Below are positions 13,340 through 26,028 of a stretch of DNA of 64,000 nucleotides, in pieces. The translations under genes and the position numbers were made by a program. Under the pieces are notes generated by a model that was not told the origin of the DNA, did not search any database, and was given only the letters and a program-made list of their open reading frames with translations. Positions within the stretch are counted from its first letter, which is position 1. Each line of letters opens with the position of its first letter. Source of the DNA: Dioscorea cayenensis subsp. rotundata (lineage: Eukaryota; Streptophyta; Magnoliopsida; Dioscoreales; Dioscoreaceae); assembly GCF_009730915.1 (NCBI RefSeq), contig NC_052477.1, forward strand, positions 27,670,578 to 27,734,577, in the 5' to 3' direction.

Positions 13340-16300
13340 ATGCGGACCACTGTCTCTAGGTGTCTTGTCACTGGCAGGCTCTTCCACTATTGCCGGGGTG
13401 TTTGTTTTTCTCGCGGGGAACTGTGGGAGAACAGGGTTCGCTCTTTTCGGGTCTTCTCGATTTGTGGCCGAAAGCCTGTTCCTGTTCTTGGTGGAGGATT
13501 CCCGTTGTTGAATCGGAGTCGGGTGGGTGTGATTCTGAGAGATGGTGGCTGTTTCAGGCGATTTGGTGGTTTTCTATCGGATTCGTCACCGTCTATCGGA
13601 GGGAACACCTCCAGAGATTCGGTATGAGAAGTTTGATGGAGTTTGTTCCTTTTCTTGAAAGGGTTTGCTTATATTATATATTGTTCATGGTGTTTATTAG
13701 ATCATGTACATTGTTTTTCTTTTTTGCTTTTTGGAGAATTATCTGCAACTAAATAGGAGAAACAGAAAATGTGGTTTTTTTTTTTAAATAAAAAAATTCA
13801 TGACTTTTGGCATAGTTTATAGACGTAGATTTTGTTGGCAGTATTTGTTTTGGTTGTTGTAGCTTATCCTTGTGTAGATTGTATGAATATAGTCTGTAGT
13901 TCCTAACGAGTTTGAACCCAAAAAAAGATGGATGTTTTCTTCCTCCATACAGAAATTTTTGAATGGAAATGCATTATTCTCAACATCTGCGAGTGATGTG
14001 ACGGCAGCCCGGCCAGTTGGTGGAACCACGAAACAAGTCCAAAATGAACCAGGCAAGAATCTGTCTGCTGATGAGCAGATTACAGACATGAAGATTCTAA
14101 GTACTCTTGCAAAGTACTTGTGGCTGAAGGACAACCCCGAATTCCGATATAGAGTGTTGCTTGCATTTGCTCTTCTTGTTGGTGCAAAAGTAAGGTTCAT
14201 ATTCCATTTGAAAGATTTCGTATACTTGTTAGTTAGTATTTCACTTACTGTCAAATTGGACTGCTTGAATATTTGAGCTCGTGACCTGGTCACTATTACA
14301 TTGACTCTAAATTAAGCAGCAGTCTCAGGTGATATTTAATCAAAGCCTCAACAGTCTATAAGTTCCTGATGCTGGTTTTTCCCCAACTTTTTTTCTCATT
14401 TATGGGGATTGCCATTACAAATCGATGACTTATTAGATGATATTTTTGGGTTGAATATTATTTTATTTGTCATTGTTGCTTTTTTTGTGTTGGTTTCCTT
14501 TGCACAATTGTTCCATAGACATGCCAACCTCATGCGCAATTTGTTTATGCCTTGCTTTATTCAATAAAAGAACGAAACAGAGGAGAGTTAACCTCTACTA
14601 CTTGTTGTTCCTTTCTCTCCATTTAGCATTTGATATTTCTTTTGAATTGCTTGTGCATGTTTAAAAACAGAATTCTAACTATTTAGAATGTATTCCATAT
14701 CTGAATATTTTGTGATTAAACTATTTTGTCTTTGTTAATTTTGTTTATATATCTATTTAGTGTTTTAGTGTTGAAAATATTTTTAATGATAATGTGTAGA
14801 AATCTAATTTTGTAACTATTTCTGAGTTTTCAAGGAGTGTAATGTTACAAAAGAACCACCCCTCAATTGGGCTACATTTGTTAGATGCCATCGTTTTTTC
14901 GATGGATGTAGAACAAGTTTGATTCACTGTGGGTTCAGTAACTATTCTCCTTCACTTTGAATGCGTAAGTTTCATCTGTAGTATTTCTTACGCTGCTCTA
15001 TAAATGAATAATAGGTCATAAATGTTCAAGTGCCCTTCTTATTCAAGCTTGCCGTGGATTGGCTTTCAGCAATAACTGGATCTGGTAGCACATTATCATC
15101 ATTTGCCGATACCAACTCTATGTTACTGGCACTCTTTGTAAGTCCGATTGCTGTCCTTGTTGGATATGGAATAGCCAGAACTGGAGCAGCAGCCTGCAAT
15201 GGTAGCTTTTCTTTTGCGCCAAATTATGCATACACACTTACTTCTCTAACTCCTTTTTTTGTGTATAATTATCTTTAAGTTTGGCTGTGATTATTTGGCA
15301 GAGTTACGGAATGCTGTGTTTTCAAAAGTTGCATTAAGAGCCATTCGCAGTGTTTCAAGGAAGGTAAGCTTTTTTTTACTTGTTTTATAGATTTAATACT
15401 CATGTTTCCAACTTTGGGTGTTACTCAACCATCAATGCCTTCCACTCACTCTTTCGCTATAGGATTCTCTTAATCTTCTTGTTGTGTGTTATCCTTTACT
15501 GGTTTGATTTTATTTGTTATGACAGTTATGTGCTATATATGCTCTGTCATCCGACTTATAAAATTACATTATTGAGCGGCAAACCTAGCACTAGAAGAGT
15601 TGCTATCTTTATTTCCAAAGTAGTATACCATAATTAGGATAATTTAATTTTGAAAGCTTTGCACCTTGATGGGAATAACCAATGCAACATCATCTTATTG
15701 GTTGATTCCAAAATATGATGAGTTTACCTTATTGTTTCCCACGTTTTCTTCCTTGAAGATTGACTGCCACTAAATGTAGGTGGTTTTGTCTCCAAAATGT
15801 TTAGTATGGAGGTGATAGAATGGTACCATTAAAGGTATATGGTAGCAACTTTTGGTAGTCAACTGTGGATTTTCTATTGTTTTTTCTTTGTCCTATCTTT
15901 ATTTTGATGCAAATGTGGCTTACCTGATGAGTTCATTTTGCCTGAAACAATGCTATCCGGTCCTCACTTACTATTGTGGTGATGCGACTATATGACCATG
16001 TTGTTTAGGGAATCGAATCAGGAACTTAGGGCTGCATTAATGTTCCTAGATTCATGCACAAGTCCTAATCAGTGATTTGCCCATTATGGCCTCTTGCCAG
16101 TTTGATTTGGTCAGGTACAAAAAGTTTGATCCTTCTGAAACTAAATTGCCATCCTTCTTGGTGCAAGGATGCTACAGGAATGTGCTTTTGAATCGATTAT
16201 CTATTTGCCTTATAAAGAAATTTGCAACAAAGAGGGACATTGAGGAACTCTTTCTTGGATTGCTGTGGTTGTTTTCCTATTAATTAAGGCTAGTGCATTT

Positions 16301-19300
16301 TAGGCTTTTATTGTGATGTATATATTTCATTTCTGTATAACATATTATGGTAGATGATACTTTGAAAAGCAAAATTTAGTCTTATTTCTACTTCTTGTCA
16401 GTGATAACTTCTCAATCATGATCATTCACTTACACCAACATGTTATTGAACCTTGAATAAAGTTGAAAGTGCTGTTTATAATCTTGTGCACTAGTTAGTC
16501 ATATATAACTAGTGATCCTCCTCTATATATTCTCCCTTTTCTTTAGTAGATAGAAATGCTGATGGATGATTAGTCCATCTATATATATTATATCAATATC
16601 TGATACAGATACAATCAGAGAATCTATTAACTTTATTTTCATTTATGATAACTACTAATTACCTACAAGCATTATCTTTTTGCAGGTATTTTCCCACTTG
16701 CTTGACCTTGATCTTCGATTCCATTTGAGGTATTATTAAGGAGCTGCATCATTTTTTTTATTATGTAAATTTTATGCAACTGATCTTGGGGTGTCATGTG
16801 TGGCTGTAGCATTTCTATATGATTTATTTGTGATTTTTGGATCGCTTGCAGGATATTGAAGTCTAAAATTTGGATTTTTAGTTGCTAAATCAGGGTGAAT
16901 GAAGTTCCTAAAAAATTAATACGATTCCAAATATACTGTCAAGCCAAGTCCACACAACTAGATTGAGAAAATTAGTGATTACATGCAGGATATTGAGGTA
17001 TAATGTAATCTTCTTAGTCAGAAGGGCTTTGTTTCCATCCTCAAAATCATTCTTCCAATGCAAAACAAATTCAGGGCTATAAATATATACTTTGAACTTA
17101 AAATGTTGGAAGAGGAATTGGAGTCCATGTTTCCAACTTATGGGGCTTGGATCTGTATACAAATTTCTCTTGCAACTTCCATCCTTGTTATCAATGGTTG
17201 TTTTCTACTTCTTCCTGCCCCTAAACATAAACCTTTTTATCATGGCTTGACTCTTGTTATTATGCTCCGTGTTGCTTAACATCTTAATTAATTCCTCTTT
17301 GGCCTGAGATGGTGTGTCTATTTACATTTTGAATGCGTCCATTTTAATATTACGTAACAGACTTATTGCAATGTCAAACTGCCAAAGTTTTCACAGTGAT
17401 TTGATTTCTTTGCTAATATCATAAAGATATTCTTATTGCTTCATTGTTTACTGTATTTCTAGCCGACAAACTGGCGCGTTGAATCGCATAATTGATCGGG
17501 GAAGCCGGGCAATAAACTTTATCCTTTCATCTATGGTATTCAATGTGGTGCCCACCATTTTGGAGGTATATTTCTTTTTACAAAAGATTTTCACTTAAGT
17601 ATTCTCAAACTTGTGCCATCTTTGACTTTCTAAAGTTGATAGTGTTCTGAGGGCTATATAACAAAGCTTTTTCACTCATTCTCAAACTTGGTTATTGCTT
17701 AATAATACATCTAGAATTGTCTAGAATTGTCTCACATGCTTTTATTGTTTACCTCTTTTTTCAGATTGCTATGGTCTCAGGAATTCTTGCATACAAGTTT
17801 GGTGCAACTTTTGCATGGATCACTTCACTATCTGTTTCTTTATATATTGCATTTACTCTTATTGTCACACAGGTAAACTATATCTATGAGTATTATGTCA
17901 CACATAATGGAATTTGTTTTTGAACCATTTCAGTTTATCAGCTGTGAGGGTTTTCCATTATTGAATGCTTATGGTTGCCCTGGCTCCATCACTAATATGA
18001 ACTTCGTTATAAAGCTTTCTTTCTTCATGCCAGTGGCGGACTAAGTTTAGGCAGGCCATGAACAAAGCTGACAATGATGCTAGTTCAAAGTCAATTGATT
18101 CTCTTTTAAATTATGAGGTCAGATTGTGTGAATCAGTTTGTTTCTATTGTCCTAATGCTATTATCTTTCAATGGAATCAATTAACTAATGAGTGTGTTTC
18201 ATCTGTTTATTTATGTTATTTTATTTTTTTTGTGATTTTCAGACGGTCAAATATTTTAACAATGAGTCCTTTGAAGTCTCAAAGTATGACAAATATTTAA
18301 AGAGTAAGTTAAACAGAGATCTCTATAAGCACTAAGTAGTGCTTATATTGGGTGTTTGCTATTATTTTTTCCTTGTCATGCAAAAGTTTAGATTTGCATG
18401 TTCAAATAAGACAGATGTGAAGCTTGACGTTCTTTGCCAGGTTACTCTTCTGTTTTCATAATGCTAGTTCCTTGAATACTCAGGATTCTGTCATCTGGAT
18501 TCTCAATCTTTTTAAAAGCTTAATTGGGCATCTTTAACTTCAATTGTCAATACCATTCTGTTGTTTGGTTTTTCAAATTTTCTTTTAAAGCTAAATTGGA
18601 GATATTTCATTTCATTTATTTATTACTAATCATCATCTACCATGGGGTTCATGCAGAGTATGAGGATGCAGCACTGAAAACTCAAAGTAGCCTTGCTTTT
18701 CTGAACTTTGGTCAGAATGTGATATTTAGCACAGCTTTGTCATCGGCCATGGTATTGTGTTCTCATGGAATTATGAAGGGTGCCATGACAGTTGGTGATT
18801 TGGTAATTTACTTTTTTCCTAGTTTTCTTTAAGTATGGTTGCTCTGTGCAATTTAAGGGCATTGTGTGGTCTAATTTTCATTGGAAGGGTTGACCATACA
18901 TTTCTGGCCTTAATCACATCAATTGGCATTTAAGAATATAGTTCTTTATAGCCTGCGGTCAGGAATAATTTAGCTTGGCTTGTTTCCTTTGAGAAAGTGG
19001 CTTGCTAAGAGTGAAGGTCCTTGTAATTATTCTAATCTTTCTGAATTATGTTTACTTTGAATATTTTAGTCTATTAGATTTAGTGTTAGACAAGCCATTT
19101 ACTTGATCTTGGATATAATTACATCATCCCTTTGCGTACTGATTCCTATCTCCTGATTCTTGTTTACTGGAAATTTTTTGAATTAAGTTTTTAGGTCTTT
19201 GTAGATTACTATGGCTGTGTTTGATTAAGTATTGTCTTGGTACTAAGATAACCCAAATAACAATCAAACATAAAAAAAGTTTAAACTTCACCAAGGCTAA

Positions 19301-22300
19301 CCTTGTTAATTGGGACTAAGGAGGGTTAACATAGGTGCCAACAGGTGTCATTTGGGTATTAGACTAACAACATGGAAAAATTACTGTTTTACCCTTTTTG
19401 ATAAACACCATGTACTAAGCCCTAATCGACATACTTCATAAGAATACCTATATGGTACCAGACACTTTCTCTGCTCTCTTCAAATATAATTCTACTTGTG
19501 CTGATCACAAACTTGTATTGATTTCCATTATGTTATATCAGATTGTAGTCTTCCTGAATCATGCTTATGTATAATGTTTTTGAATAGGTGTTAGCCTGTT
19601 AGGCAAGCATCCCTCATCTTGGTCAAGTGTACATGGAATTCCAACTTGTATTGATTTCCAGTACGCTATATCAGATTCTAGTCTTCCTGAATTGTGCTTA
19701 CTACTATTGTTTTGGGATCGGTGTTAGCCTGTTAGGAAGATCATACTTCATCTTGGTTAAGTAAACGAAATTCCAACTTGTATTGATTTCCAGCATGTCA
19801 TATCAGATTCTAGTCGTCCTGAATCATGCTTGTAATTTTTTGGGTTAGGGTTACCCTGTTGGGCAAAGCATCTAGATCTTGGTTAAATACATGAAATTCT
19901 AACTTGTATTGATTTCCGCTATTGCTGTATCAGATTCTAATCTTCCTAGATGATGTTGATTTTTGAGGTTTTTGGACAAGTGCTAACCTGCTAGGCAAGG
20001 TATGGCTTGGCCTTGGTTGGACATACAAAATTACAAATTATATTGATTTCCATCATGATATGGTTTATGTATATATATATATATTGATATGACAGTTTAA
20101 TGTGGCATTATGCAATCAAATAATACCTTCACTCTTCATAGTGTCTTATGGAGAGTGATTTCTCAGCAAAGTCAGTAGACATGTTTTTTAATTGCATCTG
20201 TTTTTCCTTATTAAGCGCTATTCTCTGTGGAGTTCCTGAGCATGAAGTATCATTTTAATTGTGTAGGTTATGGTGAATGGGCTTCTCTTCCAGCTGTCTC
20301 TGCCTCTCAACTTCCTAGGAAGTGTGTATCGGGAAACTAGACAAAGCCTTATTGATATGAAGGCCATGTTTCAGTTGCTCGAGGTATTTGGTTTCTGTTT
20401 CTTTGAGCTTTCTATGAGTACTGATTAAGTGTCTGCTGTACAACATAAGGCCAATTGATTTAAGCCTTTTTGGTCTATTTTTTTGAGCTTTCTATTGATT
20501 AGTAATTCAGCTTTCATCATTGTTAGACTCTTTTATGAAGACTGATTGAAGTATCTGCCATACAGCATAATATCAGTTTTGTGAGACATTTGTTGTCTAT
20601 TTCTTTGATCTTTCAGAATTAGTAATTTGGCTTTTATCATTATGAATCTTTCAAGAAGTCTGATTGACTATCTGCCATACAGGATAACCTCAAATGTGCG
20701 AGGTATTTATTGTCTATTTCTTTGAATTTTCTATGAATTAGTAATTCGGCTTTTATTGTTATTAGACTCTTTCATAAGGACTGGTTATTTGCCAAACAAC
20801 ATTAGATCAATTATTTCAGTCTGTATAAGTCAGTTCTGCATTAGCATTTACCTAAATAAAGTGCTAGCCATTGCTACACTGACAAATTGGAGCATGATGG
20901 TGCACATATATTTCATAGATGTGAAGGTCTAACCCTGATGCTTTGTTGAGGACTACTGTCTATATTTTAGTAATGTTTATCGCACATTTTTCCCAATCTG
21001 TGACCAAGATCTGAGGCGTTAGATATTAAAAAACATCACTTGCTATTGCCCTTAGTTTGAGGAGCAATTTTATCATTAATATTTCAAACATTACCTTCTA
21101 ACTGTGCGTTTACTTCATGATTGTGTAATATCCTTGCTGTTGTTTTTCTATGAATTAGATTTAGTTGTCTTATATGATGTTATAATTTATAACTGCATGA
21201 TATGACCATGTATTCTTCTCCACTCTGGTTTTGTTTTGTTTTTCTGTTTTTGAAAGAAATGATAATTGAAATTGAATAACCTGTGTCAGTTAAGCATTTT
21301 CCTCAAATCATGTTTCCCTTTCTTCTCAATGTTTGACACTTGAACCCTCCTGTGTCTGTGTTAAGAGTTGGATAAGTGTTCATTAGGGCATCAAGGGAGA
21401 GGCCTACACAATGTTAATATAGCTCTGCATGCATATGCCGTCTATTTGTTTGATTGAACTTAAAGGGTATCAGGGAAGTCTACACAATGCTAATATATCT
21501 CTCCATGCTATTATGATGCATGTTTCATCTGTTTGATTAAACAAAGGACAGAGTTTTATTATAATTGATCTTGTTCATTGCATGTCGTGAAGGTAAATGC
21601 CGCTTAATTTAATGTTACTATATATATCTGCATGCATTTGCCATGTGTTTCAATCTGTTTGATTGAACTTAATGGGCATCAAGGGAGGTTTACACAATGC
21701 TAATATATTCACATTGGGCATTGCAGACAAATTCATTGTGAGAAAGATGAGAATGTACTAAAACATATCTGCATCATGTGTGATCACTTTAAACCTTACA
21801 ATATGGGATGGAAATACATAATCTATGTTAAATATTGGATATCAACCAAACCACATGCAATACAAGAACTGAAGAACATTAGTTTTACCACCTAGGTCTA
21901 TGTCATGGGAAGCATGTGTACTAAGCGATCTTGATTAATTCAAAATGGGAACAATTCACCTTTTATTTAACTGTATGCCACTGTTTTTAGAATAAGTTTT
22001 TAATTTTGGTATGGATGTAACTTGAACTTTTTTAAAGCTTATGTGGGTTAAAACACAGTTAACTTGAGAACTGTTAACTTTTTATATGTTCTCTTGAAGT
22101 TTCAGACGGTTAGATCTATGGAATAGAATCAAATTTAGGTGTTCTGCTCAAGTTCAAAACATTTACATTCATTTTTCACCAGATTCTCTAAATTGACAAA
22201 TATCTGGTGAATTAATAGGAATAATTCTTGAGTTTTTCCCATGTGGATTCTTTACTTTAAGCTGACATTAAGATTATTGTGTGCTACAAAGAACATTAGG

Positions 22301-24577
22301 GTGCTAATCATTTATTGATGGTTTTTGAATTTCTTTCTGATCCATGAATCTCTTACTTTTGTCTGCCATGGTGTTTACAGGAGAAAGCTGAAATCAGAGA
22401 CGAGAATGCAAAACCTTTACTGTTAGCTGGAGGTACCATTGAGTTCGACAATGTGCATTTTGGGTAAAACACTGATTCATGAACTTTTTTATATTTACAT
22501 ATCAGCACATGTTTCTTCAACATCATGATCTGGACATATTACTCATATATATATATATTCTACCTGCATGATGGCGCAATCTTTAAAATTCCCAAATAAG
22601 AAGCAAATAATTCCTTGAAAACTGTGACGGTCTTCCTCAAATGTTTTCAACTCTGGGACAATGCAATGAATATATGAAACACTTGTTCTTGTGTTCGATC
22701 TGAGGGATAATAACTGTCTCATGCAAATCATACTGACGAAACAGCAACAAATATGCTACCTCATATAACAGTGTGGGGAGCTTTACAGATCTCCTAGACT
22801 TGATTCTGAAAGAAATACACTGAATATTGAAATGTTTGGAACAAGCCCTCCAGGTCCTTCATTTACATCAGACATCATGCCTGCTTCAAGATGGAGTTTC
22901 CATCATAAGCTCATCTTTTCCTTACATTCATCTTCACCATTGATGCCTTCTGGCCAAATAGTTTAGAGTGCTCAAGCTTAAGCATTGATGCATACTGTTC
23001 AACCTGCGCGTGATTGTCAATTTGTGTTAGGAATTATTGCCTTTTAAGTTTAATGCTCTGAGTCAAATACATATTTGTAAGTATTGTTTCTCCAATTTTC
23101 AGATATGTAAAGGAGAGAAAGATTCTTGATGGGGTTTCTTTTGTTGTTCCAGCAGGAAAAAGCATTGCTATTGTTGGGAGCAGTGGCAGTGGTAAGTAAT
23201 CTATCTTATTCCATTGTGATGTATTTCTTTTTTTTCCCCTTGTGTTGAAGTCTTCTAGTATCTGTTATTTTGTTGCATTGTTTACTGTCATATGATGTAA
23301 TCATTCTGCATGATTGATGTTATATCTTGGCTTTTTGACTATGATGTAAATGTTTCTGACTCCAAAGTCACTATTTTGACTGTTCACTTGTATCATTTGA
23401 AAGTTTTTAATTCATCACTTTTTGAAAATGTGCAGGCAAGTCAACCATACTAAGATTGCTCTACAGATTTTTTGACTCTGATTCTGGAAATGTAAGAATC
23501 ACTAACCCATCAGTTTGTTTATTTTACTTGAGTTTTGCACATGACATCATATTTTTTTTTTTTAAGTTACTGTTCTTTTATTTTCTCTATTCTTCTCATC
23601 TCCTCGCAAACCCAACATTATAACTAATTCGCTTTTGGTCTATTGGTTCACCAAACTTGAATAAATAGACCGAACTTGAATTGCTTCATTCCCTTCCTCA
23701 TACTAGTTGCACAGCATAAACAATTACACAAAACAACTTAAAATAAGATAGTAATATAAAATATTTAATGATCCATTACCCAACATCTATTAAGTGTTAA
23801 TGTTAGATGAAGTATCTAAATTGGACCCTGAACTATCTAATGCTCATTTTGGTCATTAAACTACAAGAAAATGTTCACTTTTGTCCCTGAATGACACAAA
23901 TATGTTCATTTTGATTCTTCCATGACACATCAACTAAATTGAAAACTAAAATAATCTATTAAAACAACTAACTGGTGCACCATTAATCACTCGAGGCCAG
24001 AGGACCATATGAGCATTTTTTTGTAGTTTAGGGACCGATTGAGGTTGTATCTCTGTTGGATTTTAGTCGTGCTCACCATAAGTATCAACCATTAAATAGC
24101 TAACTTTGACTGATTATCTGTTAAACCTGACAAACAACTTGCTGCCATACCTTATATGGTTGTTTCATAAATAGGCCCTTTTTTTAAGATTATAAGGACC
24201 CAAACTAATTTTGTTGAGGATGCTTGATTGCAAGTAGCAAAGAGTGCCTTCATAGATGTATGCTAGTGATAGTTTATACAAACTTCGTATATGTCACTGT
24301 GCTCCATAGCTGATGTCTTTATAGGGTTTGGTCTAGCTGTTATATCAATTATTCTAACAAAAGATCGTTGGTTCTCACTAAATGTGGTAAGTTAATTTTT
24401 CAGTTAACTCAGCATAAGTCTTATTACATCTTCATCTCATTCAATAACTATTGCACCCAAAATTTAGGAATTCTTCGGCATTGATTTCCCTCATGCAGTA
24501 ACTTAAACATTAACCATTAGATACTATGATCAGTTAAACCAGTTAATAGCTAACTTTCATAATTGTCTTGATAATCT

Positions 24578-24609
<32 letters not shown>

Positions 24610-25937
24610 AATTTTCTGGATCTTGGATGAAAGATGGATGTCAAATACGTACTGAATTATTTAATGGAGTTTTCCTAACATCATGAAGTTATCTTTTTTG
24701 TTTTTATGTTTCTGTTGATTTACTGATATCTTGTGATTTCAAGTCCACTAAGTTATTTAATCACCAAATAGCTAGTAGCGTTCTTGTGTACCAGCTTTGG
24801 AGTTTGATATATTCTCCCCATGTTCAGAGTTTATCAAACTTACTTTCACAGATAAAAATTGATGGTCAAAATATTCAACTTGTAACTTTGGAGAGTCTGC
24901 GGAAGTGTATTGGTGTTGTGCCTCAAGACACTGTAAGTTTCCATGAGCTACTTCATACAGTTCATTCTCTTAATGGTATTCCATCTTTCGTGCTGATAAT
25001 ATTTTGTTCAATATATCCAATCCCAGACAATTTTTGAAATGAAAAATCATGATATGATCCTGTTATAAACTCCAAGGACCAAGACCCAACTAACTGGATG
25101 AGATCTATGAATTTGCATGCCAATGTACATTTGCAAATTCAAATGTTTGATTCAATAGTATGATCTATAGTGGATGCTGTGAATGTGGCATGCTTGAAAT
25201 ACAAGGAGATATCCTTAGCTTTGTGCCTAGTATTTTAATAGATTGAAAATTTAGTGTACACCTGGCAATGCAAGAGACTGTTGCAACTATTCATGTGTAA
25301 CAACACAACCAATAATAATCTGTGGTGTGCACTTTATAGTATCTTTTTTGCCAGTGTGCATCTATTGTTCCAAACATGCCCACTTTCTGAAGTATGATTT
25401 GTTCAGCTTGATGGATGGTTGACTTTTGCAATCAACAATTTTGCAGGTTCTTTTCAACGATACTATTTTCCACAATATACGTTATGGTCGGTTATCAGCA
25501 ACAGAAGAGGAGGTTGGTGAACATTATTTTAATTCATGCGTTACAAAAGTGTTAATAAACAATTATGTATGCTTTTTATTAAGTTTTTTTTTTTTCTTAA
25601 AAACAAATCGATACGATTAGGTCTTTGATGCTGCCAAACGTGCAGCTATTCATGACACAATCATGAACTTCCCTGAAAAGTATTCTACTATTGTAGGAGA
25701 GCGAGGTTTAAAGGTTAGAGATCTTTTTCTGATATTCATCTAATAGCTACTTCAACTGTCTGATGATTAAAATTTTGTCCTACTATCTGTCTGCACCTTG
25801 ATTGCATAAGGGCTCAATTGTTCTTGATGGATGTTATATTGTGTGACAAGTAGTCACTTGACATTCTTACAGTTGAGTGGTGGAGAAAAGCAACGTGTAT
25901 CGCTTGCGCGTGTATTCTTGAAGGCACCTTCTATATT
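13340..25937 (+). CDS. ATM3: Mitochondrial ABC transporter ATM3/ABCB25, 3' end missing in gap
   Basis: Half-size ABCB transporter of the inner mitochondrial membrane that exports a glutathione-linked sulfur compound for cytosolic Fe-S assembly and Mo-cofactor synthesis (family knowledge). Exons: 13340-13621, 13953-14189, 15015-15201, 15302-15363, 16686-16729, 17463-17565, 17765-17872, 18034-18117, 18243-18303, 18657-18802, 20267-20383, 22381-22463, 23103-23191, 23436-23491, 24852-24932, 25447-25512, 25621-25713, 25873-25937. They encode 654 residues. The first ~95 residues are Arg/Ser-rich with few acidic residues, as in a mitochondrial presequence. The membrane domain has [18 protein letters not shown] and [14 protein letters not shown]. 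Walker A (GSSGSGKST, ~529-537), Q-loop region (GVVPQDT) and signature (LSGGEKQ, from 634) are present. Walker B, D- and H-loops and the C-terminus (~80-90 residues) are absent because the assembly gap begins 91 bp later. Confidence 0.95.
19510..20050. repeat. ~131-bp minisatellite in ATM3 intron 10
   Basis: About four tandem units begin with AACTTGTATTGATTTCC at 19510, 19643, 19775 and 19901, with a decayed fifth start near 20035. Spacings are 133, 132, 126 and ~134 bp. Each unit shares TATCAGATTCTAGTCTTCC and a segment resembling GGTGTTAGCCTGTTAGGCAA. Units differ from each other at many positions, so the array is not recent. Confidence 0.85.
20377..20812. repeat. ~110-bp tandem array spanning the ATM3 exon 11 donor
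   Basis: Four imperfect units start near 20377, 20466, 20577 and 20692. They share TCTATTTCTTTGA, CTTTCTATGAATTAGTAATT and TATCTGCCATACAGCATAA-like segments. The first unit begins at the very end of exon 11, so the last unit (20696-20712) carries a copy of the exon end and its donor (GCGAG then GTATTT). Confidence 0.75.
21385..21715. repeat. Third tandem repeat array, ATM3 intron 11
   Basis: Imperfect copies of a unit with GGGCATCAAGGGAGG, TACACAATGCTAATATAT, CTGCATGCAT and TGTTTGATTGAACTTAA occur at about 21385, 21463 and 21670, with a partial copy around 21600-21660. Spacing is irregular because of internal insertions. Confidence 0.65.
22926..23003 (-). other. Antisense exon-like segment in ATM3 intron 12
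   Basis: On the minus strand a 78-bp open block lies between an AG acceptor (CGCGCAG just above 23003) and a GTAAGG donor just below 22926. It encodes [20 protein letters not shown] plus six residues, and its composition looks like a real exon. A further partly open stretch lies at about 22540-22730 on the same strand, preceded by a CAG. I do not recognise the family. It may be a captured gene fragment or a chance open block. Confidence 0.3.
23815..24080. other. Probable transposon-derived segment, ATM3 intron 14
   Basis: The stretch has successive phrases such as TTGGACCCTGAACTA, TTGGTCATTAAACTACAA and TTTTGTCCCTGAATGAC. Repeated blocks of this kind are common in plant dispersed repeats. 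No ends or target duplication could be defined. A poly-T run (about 24588-24610) lies downstream in the same intron. Confidence 0.3.
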
Positions 25938-26028
25938 GTAAGGATTTGATGTCTGCCCTTCTTCTTTTGCATATGGTTTATGGGCAATATGTACATTCAT
26001 TGTTATTAACTTTCTGAAATTCTATTCA

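Noticed and set aside
13157..13608. Overlapping open frames on both strands around the ATM3 first exon
   Set aside because: The frame from ATG 13340 splices in phase into ATM3 exon 2; the others are GC-rich shadows.
13817..14293. 158-codon minus-strand frame
   Set aside because: It lies opposite ATM3 exon 2 and flanking intron; no splice or family support.
16077..16283. 68-codon frame in ATM3 intron 4
   Set aside because: It lies in an intron, has no family resemblance and no plausible splice signals.
19208..20130. Possible MITE with TTTGATTAAGTATTG and an inverse partner near 20110
   Set aside because: The ends match only loosely, no target duplication is visible, and the interior is explained by the ~131-bp tandem array.
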